This document shows, one piece after another, positions 1-8,039 of a stretch of 64,000 bases of DNA. The notes beneath the pieces are model-generated. The model made no database searches and was not told the DNA's origin. It saw nothing but the letters and a program-made list of their open reading frames with translations. The stretch is from assembly GCA_024281175.1 (NCBI GenBank), contig JAMJTW010000024.1:1-64000 (forward strand), given 5' to 3'. Origin of the DNA: Candidatus Thiovulum imperiosus. Its GTDB lineage: Bacteria; Campylobacterota; Campylobacteria; Campylobacterales; Thiovulaceae. Every line of letters starts with the position of its first letter. Position 1 is the stretch's first letter. A program made the position numbers and the translations under genes.

Positions 1-56
1 CCAAAATATCGTGGTTTTTGAGAAAATAGAAAACTCGAGAATAGCGAAAGTTTCGG

Positions 57-169
57 GGTTAGCATTTTCCATTTATGGATTGAAATAAGAGAGCAACTAA
101 ACTGTATCGTCTGCCGTATGTGATTGGTTAGCATTTTCCATTTATGGATTGAAATTTATGGATTGAAAC
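57..169 (+). CRISPR. Short CRISPR-like repeat pair (orphan or remnant array)
   Basis: Two identical 30-nt repeats lie at 57-86 and 126-155, separated by a unique 39-nt stretch. A truncated third copy (TTATGGATTGAAAC, 156-169) is fused to the second. The repeat holds a small palindrome (CCATTTATGG) and ends ATTGAAA, the usual 3' end of many type I/III CRISPR repeats, so transcription would run left to right. No repeat is recognisable in bases 1-56, so either that is leader or flank, or the array has decayed. No cas gene is in the window. Only two full repeats make this a tentative call. Confidence 0.45.
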
Positions 170-190
170 TCTTCAAAAATAGTCTTTTGA

Positions 191-376
191 AAATCTGGGA
201 CTGACCAAATATCTGTTCATTTCACCTCGACTGGAGTTTCTCGGAATGGAGAGGTCTCCTTGGAGTATTTCAGAGATAAGAACTACAAATATTTAAGAAG
301 TCTGTTTGTGCTACGAGAGAACAATCAAGAAGCTGACAAATGTTTCAACTTCTTGTCAAAAGAATCTCAATTTTAA
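191..376 (+). pseudogene. Decayed coding fragment after an element-like end
   Basis: The frame 191-376 is open for about 61 codons to a TAA and looks protein-like (translation includes LEYFRDKNYKYLRSLFVLRE), but has no credible start codon or ribosome binding site. It begins at a copy of GGGACTGACCAAATA (197-211), the same end sequence as the miniature elements at 418 and 42009. It may be a remnant of the parental insertion sequence or of a gene cut by one. I do not recognise the protein. The rest of 1-633 holds the CRISPR-like repeats and one complete miniature element. Confidence 0.3.
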
Positions 377-417
377 AAAATAAGCAAGAAGATATTTGTG
401 GATTTAGTCAAGATTTA

Positions 418-592
418 GGGACTGACCAAATAGAGTATTTTTAGGCTTTAACAACTTATATGTCATTTCGAACCCTTTCGGGTGAGAAATCTTTTTTATT
501 ACTTCGATTAAAACGATAAGTTTCCAAGATTTCTCAATCGCTACGCTCATATCGAAATGACAAGAGTGGCAGAAGCCTATTTGGTCACCCCC
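418..592. mobile_element. Miniature inverted-repeat element, copy 1 (175 bp)
   Basis: Left end GGGACTGACCAAATAG (418-433) and right end CTATTTGGTCACCCCC (577-592) are imperfect terminal inverted repeats, 14 of 16 matching. The element is flanked by a perfect 8-bp direct repeat AAGATTTA (410-417 and 593-600), a target-site duplication. Inside is a second inverted pair, TGTCATTTCGA and TCGAAATGACA, so the RNA could fold into a long hairpin. It has no coding capacity, and a 175-bp relative sits at 42009-42183. The 8-bp duplication and GGG-starting ends recall the IS1595 family, but that assignment is inference. Confidence 0.85.
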
Positions 593-633
593 AAGATTTA
601 AATCTTTAAGAGCATCTTTCTGAAAAATATTTT

Positions 634-1803
634 CTATTTGATAATATGTCCAACAAATTTGCTCATATTATCAAGAATATCTCCACCTCTTCTAAAAGCG
701 AGACCACACCCTTCATAAGCGAAAAAGACTCCAGCTTGGTATTTCTCACCATTTTCATCTTTTGGGAACTCTATAAACTCTTGAAAAATAGATTTGAATT
801 CACCATACTCTCCATCAGTCTCTTTTATGATACTTCCAAATTCATCATAAATTTTTGTGTTTGCACCCTCTCGACCAAACATCTTTTTCTCAATATATTT
901 CTTTCCAAAAAGAGGCTCAAAAGAGGTTTCTAAAAGATATGGAGAATCTGGAAATAAATCGTAAAGAATTTTCATAATTCCTTTACTTTGGAACATAAGT
1001 GTATAAGCTGGATTTAAAACTATCGCTCTTCTATCAAGTTCTATTTGCTCTAAAAGAGTTGCAAGGTCAGGCTCTTCAAATCCAATTCCCTCCCAAGGAA
1101 ATAGTTTAAACCAGTATTGAAACTGCTCTTCATCTTTGAAAATTCCCTCTTCTGAAAAACCAACTTTCTGAAGATACTCAAAATCTGTTTTAAAGCCAAT
1201 ATCGGAAGCCATCTTTTGAAGAAGTTTTACAGTCTGTTCCTCTTCAGCACTGCCCTCAAAACTGGAAAAGAGAATTTTCCAACCTTGATAATTTAGATCG
1301 AAATTTTCAAGTTCACCATCTAAAACTATAAGTCTTTTGAAGTTGTCGGAAATAGCTTGATAAACATTGTTAAATTGGGAGTCTGGAAGATTATTATGTT
1401 TTAAAATTGCCCACTGAATTACAGCTGTTTCAAAGAGTCCTGTTGGAGTATCTGAATTGAATTCGATAAGTTTTATCGGCTTCCCATCAACTCCACCAGC
1501 CAAATCAAAACGACCGTAAAGATGCCAGTGCTGGTCAGTCTCCCATGAATTTTTGATGAGGTCTACTAAATTGAATGGAATTCCAAGTTCATGGAAAAGA
1601 TTGTTTTCAATTACAAAATCTCCAGCTTTAACAAACATCTCATAAATCTCATTTACAGCTTCATAATACTCTTCAGCTTCATCTTCAGAAATTACGACTA
1701 TCTCATCAGCAACATAAGAACTACCATCTAAATCTGTATGCCAAGAGAAACCTATCTCTTCTAAAACAGCTTCACTTATCGGCTCTACTTTTTCTATTTT
1801 CAT
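634..1803 (-). CDS. Glutathionylspermidine synthase-like ATP-grasp protein
   Basis: 389 residues resembling the C-terminal synthetase domain of glutathionylspermidine synthase and its YgiC/YjfC relatives, which form an amide bond between a peptide carboxylate and an amine using ATP. Diagnostic segments are the HLYGRFDL stretch near residue 94 and IEFNSDTPTG near 113, with an ATP-grasp core in the second half. There is no amidase domain, as in YgiC/YjfC, whose substrates are poorly known. AGGA lies just upstream of the ATG on the minus strand. It lies 8 bp downstream of the HsdR-N-like gene on the same strand, so the two may be co-transcribed. The family assignment is firm; the substrate is unknown. 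Confidence 0.8.
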   Translation of the reverse strand: MKIEKVEPISEAVLEEIGFSWHTDLDGSSYVADEIVVISEDEAEEYYEAVNEIYEMFVKAGDFVIENNLFHELGIPFNLVDLIKNSWETDQHWHLYGRFDLAGGVDGKPIKLIEFNSDTPTGLFETAVIQWAILKHNNLPDSQFNNVYQAISDNFKRLIVLDGELENFDLNYQGWKILFSSFEGSAEEEQTVKLLQKMASDIGFKTDFEYLQKVGFSEEGIFKDEEQFQYWFKLFPWEGIGFEEPDLATLLEQIELDRRAIVLNPAYTLMFQSKGIMKILYDLFPDSPYLLETSFEPLFGKKYIEKKMFGREGANTKIYDEFGSIIKETDGEYGEFKSIFQEFIEFPKDENGEKYQAGVFFAYEGCGLAFRRGGDILDNMSKFVGHIIK

Positions 1804-1811
1804 TAAAAATC

Positions 1812-2951
1812 CTATTCGAAATTACTTGCTATAAATTTTAGCAGTGATTCTATATTTTTCAATTTTGAGACATTGTTGATATTTGAATTGAAGTAGAGAG
1901 AGTCGGCTATCTGGTCATATTTTGCTGATTGGATATTTCGCTCTCCCTCTTTTGTAATAAAGTCAAAGTTCTCAATACTTCTCTGGTAAAGAGATGGAAA
2001 AGGCTGTATCTCTTGAAAAATGTATCGAAGAATTTTTATAGAGAGTGCTGGAAAATCTTGAGCTCCTAAGATGTGATACTCTCCATTAAGATATATTTTA
2101 GCTTGACTTCTATCTAAAAATTCAAAGAACTCCTTAACTTCACCCTCTTTTTTACTTCGAATTGCCTTAATTTGGAAATCATCTGAACTTTTCTCTTTAG
2201 GTTTCTCTTCTACTTTCTCTATTTTGGGTTTCTCTTCTGCTTCTTCTACTTTGGGTTTCTCTTCTACTTCTTCTACTTTGGGTTTCTCTTCTACTTCTTC
2301 TACTTGGAGCTTCTCTTCTACTTCAGGTGTCTCTTCTATTTTAGGCTTTTTCTCTTCTCTTTTTTTTTCAACTTTAGGTTTCTCTCTTATCTCATTTTCA
2401 AAACTAGAAGTTTCTAAAACTTTTCTACACTCTTTATCACCAAATTGAATGCCCATATTTATATACTCAATATATCTATTAATATCTTCTAAGCTATAAC
2501 GAGATGCAAAGAAAAAGAACTTTTTTAAAATATTCAAATCACAATCTGTAAGTTGGAAGAGATTTAGTTCATGAATTTTTTTCTTTTCAAGTCCCTCTTT
2601 TCTATTGTCAGCTAACCAGTAATCTGAACCGTTTGTGAGAAGTCCGAAATTTATATTATCATCACTATTTATATATAGAGTTAGCTGTTCAAAATCTTTC
2701 ATAGTGAGTTTATGAGAGAACCTTTTTACCTCTATTAGGAAACTGCTATCTTTATTATGAAATGTTATATCGACTCTCTTTTTAGTCGATGTTGTATCTT
2801 CATAAATTACTATATTTTCATTGAAAATGTCCCAACCCAAATATTGAAAAAGAGGAAGAACAACGGATATGAGAGTCTGATTTTCGCTTATGTCTCGCTC
2901 TATGCTATTTATTTTTTTAATAATAGGAATTAGCTTCATACAAAACCCCAA
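1812..2951 (-). CDS. HsdR-N-like nuclease-domain protein with acidic/proline repeats
   Basis: Residues about 15-150 resemble the N-terminal nuclease-like domain of type I restriction R subunits (HSDR_N), including a RVDITFHNKDSSFLIEVKR stretch matching the D...ExK core of PD-(D/E)XK nucleases. Residues about 192-255 are a low-complexity linker with near-perfect nine-residue repeats of the EEKPKVEEV type, encoded by roughly 27-bp DNA repeats. The remaining ~120 residues form a separate domain I do not recognise. No helicase or methylase gene is nearby, so this is not a complete restriction system. Stand-alone HSDR_N proteins are common and mostly uncharacterised. A second ATG at 2939 is an alternative start. 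Confidence 0.6.
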   Translation of the reverse strand: MGFCMKLIPIIKKINSIERDISENQTLISVVLPLFQYLGWDIFNENIVIYEDTTSTKKRVDITFHNKDSSFLIEVKRFSHKLTMKDFEQLTLYINSDDNINFGLLTNGSDYWLADNRKEGLEKKKIHELNLFQLTDCDLNILKKFFFFASRYSLEDINRYIEYINMGIQFGDKECRKVLETSSFENEIREKPKVEKKREEKKPKIEETPEVEEKLQVEEVEEKPKVEEVEEKPKVEEAEEKPKIEKVEEKPKEKSSDDFQIKAIRSKKEGEVKEFFEFLDRSQAKIYLNGEYHILGAQDFPALSIKILRYIFQEIQPFPSLYQRSIENFDFITKEGERNIQSAKYDQIADSLYFNSNINNVSKLKNIESLLKFIASNFE

Positions 2952-3062
2952 AATTGTAACTCCTTGAATTATATCATCTTTAAATTTTTATACTTGACAA
3001 AACAATTTTGGTTCACTTTAGTTTTTAAAAGAGTATTATTTCAAATAAAAAGGGATTATATT

Positions 3063-3683
3063 TTGTCTTTATTAGAGATAGACTCTAAACTAAATAGTCT
3101 ACAAAAGAAAGACCTTATCTACATCTATATCATGATAGTTGGAGGCTCTTTCTTTCTCTCTTACTATTTTCTCTTTGAAAGCTCAGAAAAGAGTCTGGAA
3201 AGTGCGAAAAAAGAGGAGAGAGAGATAAGAAAAGAGATAAGAGAGTATAAGGACTATCTTCTTTTTCATGATGATTTTGAAATTTCAAAATTGGAGAAAG
3301 AGATAGAGGAACTCAAAAGAGAAGTTTCAGAATTTGATATAAGAAAGAATTATATAGAAATTGAAGTTTCAAAGTTGAAGAAAGTAATTTATAATCAAAC
3401 TAGTTGGACTGGATTTATAAATAGTATCTCAAAAGAGGCTGAAAATATTGGAGTTGAAGTTGAGCGAATTGAGAATAGTTATATGAATAGTGGTGAAACT
3501 TTTGCAAATCGACTTAGTGTAGCTCTACAACTAAAAGCGAACTATCTAAACACAATACTTTTTATAGATAAATTAGAGAGAAGTAACCTCATCGTCAATG
3601 TTGAAAATATCGATATGGCTGTTGGAGAAGATGAGAGTGTTTCAACAAAACTTTTTCTTTCTGTGTGGGGGATAAATGGTTAA
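3063..3683 (+). CDS. PilO-like inner-membrane protein
   Basis: A TTG at 3063 preceded by AGGGA (3051-3055) is the best start; the frame stays open upstream to an ATG at 2964 but without a comparable ribosome binding site. From this start the protein has 206 residues: a short cytoplasmic tail, one membrane helix (about 18-38), a coiled coil (about 45-110), then a small alpha/beta domain ending at residue 206. This is the PilO/GspM layout of type IV pilus or type II secretion inner-membrane platform proteins. No pilM, pilN, pilP or pilQ neighbour is present, so the assignment rests on architecture. Its 3' end overlaps the next gene by 8 bp, implying co-translation with the channel. Confidence 0.5.
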   Translation: MSLLEIDSKLNSLQKKDLIYIYIMIVGGSFFLSYYFLFESSEKSLESAKKEEREIRKEIREYKDYLLFHDDFEISKLEKEIEELKREVSEFDIRKNYIEIEVSKLKKVIYNQTSWTGFINSISKEAENIGVEVERIENSYMNSGETFANRLSVALQLKANYLNTILFIDKLERSNLIVNVENIDMAVGEDESVSTKLFLSVWGING

Positions 3684-4452
3684 AGTATTTCATAAAATCA
3701 GTAATAGCAGATGGTTCTCTAATCTTACAGTAACTATTATAATTCTTTACGCATTCATTCTTGGATTTAAAACTCTTGAAGAGGCTGAAAACCAATATGG
3801 AAATCTAATATTTTACATAGACTACTTAGTTACTATCTATTTTGTAATTGAAATATCAATTCGCTTCTTTGCTTATGAAAGAAAGAGAGACTTCTTTAAA
3901 AGTGGCTGGAATATTTTCGATTTCGTAATAGTTTTTATCACAACAGTTCCAATTGAGCAGACAGACTTTGCAGCAATTGCTAGAGTTATGAGAGTCTTCA
4001 GAGTTTTAAGGCTCATCACTGCAAGACCTGAATTGAAAAAGATAATTGATATGCTAATTAAGGCGATACCATCTATTGTAGATATTGTTTTACTGATGTT
4101 CATTATCTTCTATATTTACGCAATCATTGGTAGTTTCATATTTGCTGATTTAAAATCTGGACTTTTTGACAACTTCTTAACAGCGATGCTAACTCTCTTT
4201 AGAATTCTAACTTTTGAAGATTGGACAGATGTTATGTATGAAGCTATGGAGTTGCATCACCTCTCTTGGATATATTTCATCTCTTTTGTAATTATTACCG
4301 CTTTTGTTCTATTCAATTTATTTATAGCTGTAATTATAGATGAGATGCAAAATATGAATAAAAAAGATGATGATGAGGTTTCTAAACTTCGAAATGAGAT
4401 TGCTGAACTAAAATCTATAAATGAGAAAATTTTGAAAGAACTTCAAAAATAG
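3676..4452 (+). CDS. Voltage-gated Nav/Cav-type cation channel
   Basis: 258 residues with the six-helix layout of bacterial NaChBac/NavAb channels. S4 carries R103, R106, R109 and R112 at three-residue spacing ([10 protein letters not shown]), followed by S5, a pore helix, the selectivity filter TFEDWTD (179-185) and S6. A charged coiled coil (about 230-258) fits the C-terminal tetramerisation bundle of this family. Sodium channels have TLESW at the filter; here E181, D182 and D185 add acidic side chains at positions that give calcium selectivity in engineered NaChBac (LDDWAD) and CavAb (TLDDWSD). Calcium permeation is therefore plausible. The start overlaps the PilO-like gene. Confidence 0.88.
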   Translation: MVKVFHKISNSRWFSNLTVTIIILYAFILGFKTLEEAENQYGNLIFYIDYLVTIYFVIEISIRFFAYERKRDFFKSGWNIFDFVIVFITTVPIEQTDFAAIARVMRVFRVLRLITARPELKKIIDMLIKAIPSIVDIVLLMFIIFYIYAIIGSFIFADLKSGLFDNFLTAMLTLFRILTFEDWTDVMYEAMELHHLSWIYFISFVIITAFVLFNLFIAVIIDEMQNMNKKDDDEVSKLRNEIAELKSINEKILKELQK

Positions 4453-4481
4453 TAAAATTTCGTAAAAAAATAGGAGATAGT

Positions 4482-5048
4482 ATGAGTGAAGCTGTTGAAG
4501 AGATATTAGAAGAGACAAAAATGGGAATGGAAGATAGTATTGACGCTTTAAAAAGAAGTTTCAAAACTATTCGAACAGGAAAAGTTAGTACAAATATTTT
4601 AGATGGGATTTTTGTGGACTATTATGGTGCTTCTACAAAACTTTCACAAGTTGCTACTGTCTTAGCGTCTGATGCTACAACAATTACTGTTTCACCATGG
4701 GAAAAGAACCTTTTAGGAGATATAGAGAGAGCTATTCAGAGTGCAAATATTGGTGTAAATCCAAACAATGATGGAGACCAGATAAAACTCTTTTTTCCTC
4801 CAATGACAACTGAACAGAGAGTTGAAAGTGTGAAACAGGCAAAATCGATGGGAGATACGGCAAAAGTCTCAATTAGAAATCATAGAAAAGATGGAAATAA
4901 TAGTATAAAAAAACTTGAAAAAGAGAAAGAGATAACTGGAGATGAGTCAAAATCTTATCAAGATGAGATACAGAAGATAACAGACTCTTTCACAAATTCC
5001 GTAGATGCTCTTTTCAAAAGTAAAGAAGCTGAAGTGATGAAAATTTGA
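4482..5048 (+). CDS. frr: Ribosome recycling factor
   Basis: 188 residues, the usual length for RRF, which with EF-G splits post-termination ribosomes. The N-terminal helix contains the family [10 protein letters not shown] segment (RTGRAs in most species), and the C-terminal helix has the conserved [19 protein letters not shown] region. AGGAG precedes the ATG. Its stop overlaps the TTG start of pyrE by 4 bp, so the two are translationally coupled. Confidence 0.95.
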   Translation: MSEAVEEILEETKMGMEDSIDALKRSFKTIRTGKVSTNILDGIFVDYYGASTKLSQVATVLASDATTITVSPWEKNLLGDIERAIQSANIGVNPNNDGDQIKLFFPPMTTEQRVESVKQAKSMGDTAKVSIRNHRKDGNNSIKKLEKEKEITGDESKSYQDEIQKITDSFTNSVDALFKSKEAEVMKI

Positions 5049-5650
5049 GTTTAGAAGAGATTTATAAAAGAGAAGAAGCACTTCTCGAGGGACATTTTCT
5101 TTTAAGTAGCGGGAACCACTCAAAGTTCTATTTGCAGAGTGCAAAAGTTCTTCAAAATCCGAAAGTTGCCGAAGAGTTGGCAAAAGAGTTGGCAAGTCGG
5201 ATTTTAGAGAGTGGTTTAAAAGTTGATGTTGTCTGCTCTCCTGCTCTTGGTGGTGTTATTGCTGGTTATGAACTTGCAAGAGCTTTGGGAGTTCGCTCTA
5301 TTTTTACTGAACGGAAAGATGGCACCATGACTTTGAGAAGAGGTTTCGAAGTTTCTAAAGATGAAAAGGTTTTGATTTGCGAAGATATTATTACAACAGG
5401 CGGTTCTGCTCTTGAGGCTGCTGATGAGGTTGAAAGTAGAGGCGGTGAAATCGTCGGCTTCTCAGCTCTTGCAAATCGAGGCTTCTGTAAAAGAGTTGGA
5501 ACAGATACGACTCCAGATTTGAAGTGCAAACTTCCTAAAGAGAAACCTCTTTTTGCTTTAGATGATTTCATCTTTGAAATCTACACTCCAGAAAATTGTC
5601 CAATGTGTAAAGAGGGTTCAGAAGCTATCAAACCTGGTTCTCGAAACTAA
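5045..5650 (+). CDS. pyrE: Orotate phosphoribosyltransferase
   Basis: 201 residues. Converts orotate and PRPP to orotidine monophosphate in de novo pyrimidine synthesis. The PRPP-binding loop is [17 protein letters not shown] (about residues 112-128), and the [14 protein letters not shown] start motif is typical of PyrE. Translation begins at a TTG inside the frr stop region. An inverted repeat follows the stop. The frr-pyrE pair is frequent in Campylobacterota. Confidence 0.95.
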   Translation: MSLEEIYKREEALLEGHFLLSSGNHSKFYLQSAKVLQNPKVAEELAKELASRILESGLKVDVVCSPALGGVIAGYELARALGVRSIFTERKDGTMTLRRGFEVSKDEKVLICEDIITTGGSALEAADEVESRGGEIVGFSALANRGFCKRVGTDTTPDLKCKLPKEKPLFALDDFIFEIYTPENCPMCKEGSEAIKPGSRN

Positions 5651-5655
5651 ATTTT

Positions 5656-5680
5656 TAGTGAGACGATTTAAGTCTCACTA
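5656..5680. terminator. Hairpin after pyrE
   Basis: A perfect 9-bp stem, TAGTGAGAC and GTCTCACTA, with a 7-nt loop directly follows the pyrE stop. It lacks a long T run on the plus strand, so termination efficiency is uncertain. Confidence 0.5.
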
Positions 5681-5721
5681 TTCAGATATATGATAGAGTT
5701 TTGAGAAAAATAGGACAATTT

Positions 5722-7969
5722 TTGATAGAAAGAAAAAAGATTTACAATCCAAATTCCGATGAAACAACTAGCGATAGAAAGGTTGTTGGTGGAGACCCAA
5801 CAGGGATTTTTGAACTCAATGATATTAAATATCAATGGGCTTATAACCTTTGGGAAGTTATGTTAAATAACACTTGGTTTAAATAGAGACCAAGTAAAAC
5901 CCCTTGAATTGCTGGAAACTCTCAAATAGACAATCAGCAGGTAAGTAAATTGGTTTCCAATTTAAAACTTCAACGACTATCGAAAAGGCTTAATTTTTTA
6001 AGGAACTGAGTAGAGTAGGATACAAGCCAATGGTATTCCGAAGCGGGGGGAACTCGAAAGAGTTATGATATAGTCTAATCTATGTAGAAATATGTAGCAG
6101 TTCATAGGAGAACGGGCAAGAAGTTGCGATTTTTGTTGAATATATTGTCCAAGAGAAGTAAACATGTCTGGAGATGTAAAAGATTATGAAAATCTATCTA
6201 ATAGGGAGAAGAGTTCTTACGATAAAGCATTGTCGCAACTTATATTTATGGACTCTCTCCAAACAAATAATGTGATAGATAATATCAATCCTTATGTTAC
6301 AGCTCCAGAAATAAATTTAGTATTGGTTCGTCAGAGCTTCGAGGAGGCATTGCACTGCTATGTCGAGGGAACTGAAGTTCTAACAAAAGATGGTTTTATA
6401 GATTTTAGAGAAGTAAAAGATGATACACAAATTGCAAACTATCATGAAAATGGAGATGTAACTTTTTCTTCTCCAACAGAAATTATTGTTGGGGATTATG
6501 ATGGAGAGATTTTCTCTTTTACAGGTCAGCGATACAATGTTTCTGTTACTCCTAATCATCGAATGGTAAGATGGAATACACGAGAGGGAAATCGATTTGA
6601 AACCCTTTTGGCTGAAGATATTTCACTTCACAATCACAAAGCTCCAGTTAGTGGATATTTGAAATCTGAAAAAGAGTTAGAGTTCTCTCCTTTAGATAGA
6701 CTAAAAGTGGCATTTCAAGCTGATGGAACTGTTACAAATGGTGGAAACTTTACAGAACATGGAGTTATGTATAAATTCTATTTAAAAAAAGATAGAAAGA
6801 TAGAGAGACTTTTACAAATTTTAGAAGATGGGAATTTCAAACACTCTATAAAAGAGGCTGGAGAGTATAAAAATATATATGCATGGTGCAAAGAGGAGTT
6901 AGATAAAGAGTTTGATTGGGTAAAACTAGATGAGATTACACTATCTTGGGGACTCTCTTTTATTGAAGAGCTAACTTATTGGGACGGCTCAAGAAGTGGC
7001 GGACTTTTAAGATACTCAAACACAAATGAGAAAGCCATAAATAAAGCCACCTCTGTTGCTACGGTTTGTGGACTTCGAGTTGGTGTTAATAAAAGTAAAA
7101 CATCTGGTTTTCATGGAGAGGATTTAGGAGAGAGAAGTAGAGACTATTGGACTCTAAATTTTGTGGATACAGATTATGTTTCTGGAAGAAGTATTGAAAA
7201 GAGAAAAGAGAGTTATCAAGGGAAAATTTACTGCGTTACAGTTCCATCATCTTATCTAATTGTGAAACATAGAGATAAGGTAGCTGTTTCTGGAAATTCG
7301 CAATCGTACGCCGTAATGGTCGATAGTATCTCTCAAAAATCTGATGAGATTTACCAACTTTGGCGAAAAGATATGATGTTAAAGTCGAAGAATGATGCTA
7401 TTGCAAAAGTTTATGAAGATTTAGCAAAAAATCCAACAGAGCGGAATTTTTTGAAATCGCTTTTTGCAAATCAGATATTAGAGGGTATCTACTTCTATTC
7501 AGGTTTTGCCTATATTTACGCTCTTGCAAATAGTGGAAAGATGTTGGGAAGTTCTCAAATGATAAAATTTATAAATCGAGATGAACTTACACACCTTACT
7601 CTTTATCAAAACATGATAAAAGATTTGAGAAGAGAGAAACCTGAACTCTTTACAGTCGAACTCATTTCAGAAGTGAAAGAGATGTTTCAGAAAGCAGTAG
7701 AGTTAGAAGTATCTTGGGGAAAATATATTACAGATGGAGAAATTCTTGGTCTCTCAGGAACAGTTTTAGAGAGATATATTCAATATTTGGCAAATGAGAG
7801 ACTTAAAAAAGTTGATATTGCTCCAATTTATCCAGTTGAGAAAAATCCTTTAAAATGGGTTGAAGATTTCGCAAAATTCAACGACACTCGAACAAACTTT
7901 TTTGAAGGAAATGTTACAAACTACTCAAAAGGAAATTTAGAGTTCGAAAATAATTGGGATAAAATTTAA
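5722..7969 (+). CDS. nrdB: Class Ia ribonucleotide reductase beta subunit, with group I intron and intein
   Basis: Small subunit of ribonucleotide reductase, which holds the diiron-tyrosyl cofactor and supplies the radical that lets NrdA make deoxyribonucleotides. The best start is TTG 5722, preceded by AGGA (5712-5715), giving the family N terminus [12 protein letters not shown]. Exon 1 is 5722-5879 and exon 2 is 6148-7969; joining them restores NNTWFPREVNM in frame. Exon 2 encodes the iron-ligand motif EEALH, then an intein, then [10 protein letters not shown]; a second ligand motif is DELTHL. The spliced mRNA encodes 659 residues, and removing the 314-residue intein leaves 345, the usual NrdB size. 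Without RNA splicing, translation stops at TAG 5884-5886. nrdA is not in the window. Confidence 0.92.
5880..6147 (+). mobile_element. Group I self-splicing intron in nrdB (268 nt, no ORF)
   Basis: The conserved core elements occur in order: P/Q region (AATTGCTGGAAA, then GACAATCAGCAGGTAAG) at about 5907-5944, R element TTCAACGACTA (5969-5979) and S element GATATAGTC (6067-6075). R GACTA and S TAGTC pair as P7. P1 forms between the exon end ACTTGGTTT (5872-5880) and AGACCAAGT (5887-5895), with a U-G wobble at U5879/G5888 that marks the 5' splice site. The intron ends with G6147, and exon 2 resumes in frame at 6148. It encodes no homing endonuclease, so it is a minimal ribozyme that may be mobilised only in trans. 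Confidence 0.93.
6356..7297 (+). mobile_element. NrdB intein with DOD-type homing endonuclease domain (314 aa)
   Basis: Starts at Cys (TGC 6356-6358), directly after the EEALH iron-ligand histidine, and ends at Asn (AAT 7295-7297) before the +1 Ser of SQSYAVM. Block A is [14 protein letters not shown]; block B is [10 protein letters not shown] with the TxxH core; block F is [14 protein letters not shown]; the C-terminal junction is SGN|S, with Gly rather than His before the Asn. Between the splicing blocks lies a LAGLIDADG-like segment, [13 protein letters not shown], and a second YWDGSR segment, so a homing endonuclease domain is probably present. It sits in the active-site sequence, a typical intein target. 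Confidence 0.93.
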
Positions 7970-8039
7970 CAGATATTAGGTATATTTATAACTTTCCAGT
8001 AAAATTATATACATTTTTTTTATAATTTAAAGGGAAGTT

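Noticed and set aside
2224-2448. Plus-strand open frame of 74 codons
   Set aside because: Serine-rich shadow of the EEKPKVEEV repeats on the minus strand; no start signal.
5880-6147. Group II intron or riboswitch
   Set aside because: It lacks a domain V hairpin and GUGYG start; the R (GACTA) and S (TAGTC) elements are group I hallmarks.
5722-6166. nrdB interpreted as frameshifted or as two separate genes
   Set aside because: Group I core elements, a P1 helix and exact in-frame rejoining at 5879/6148 explain the gap better than a mutation.
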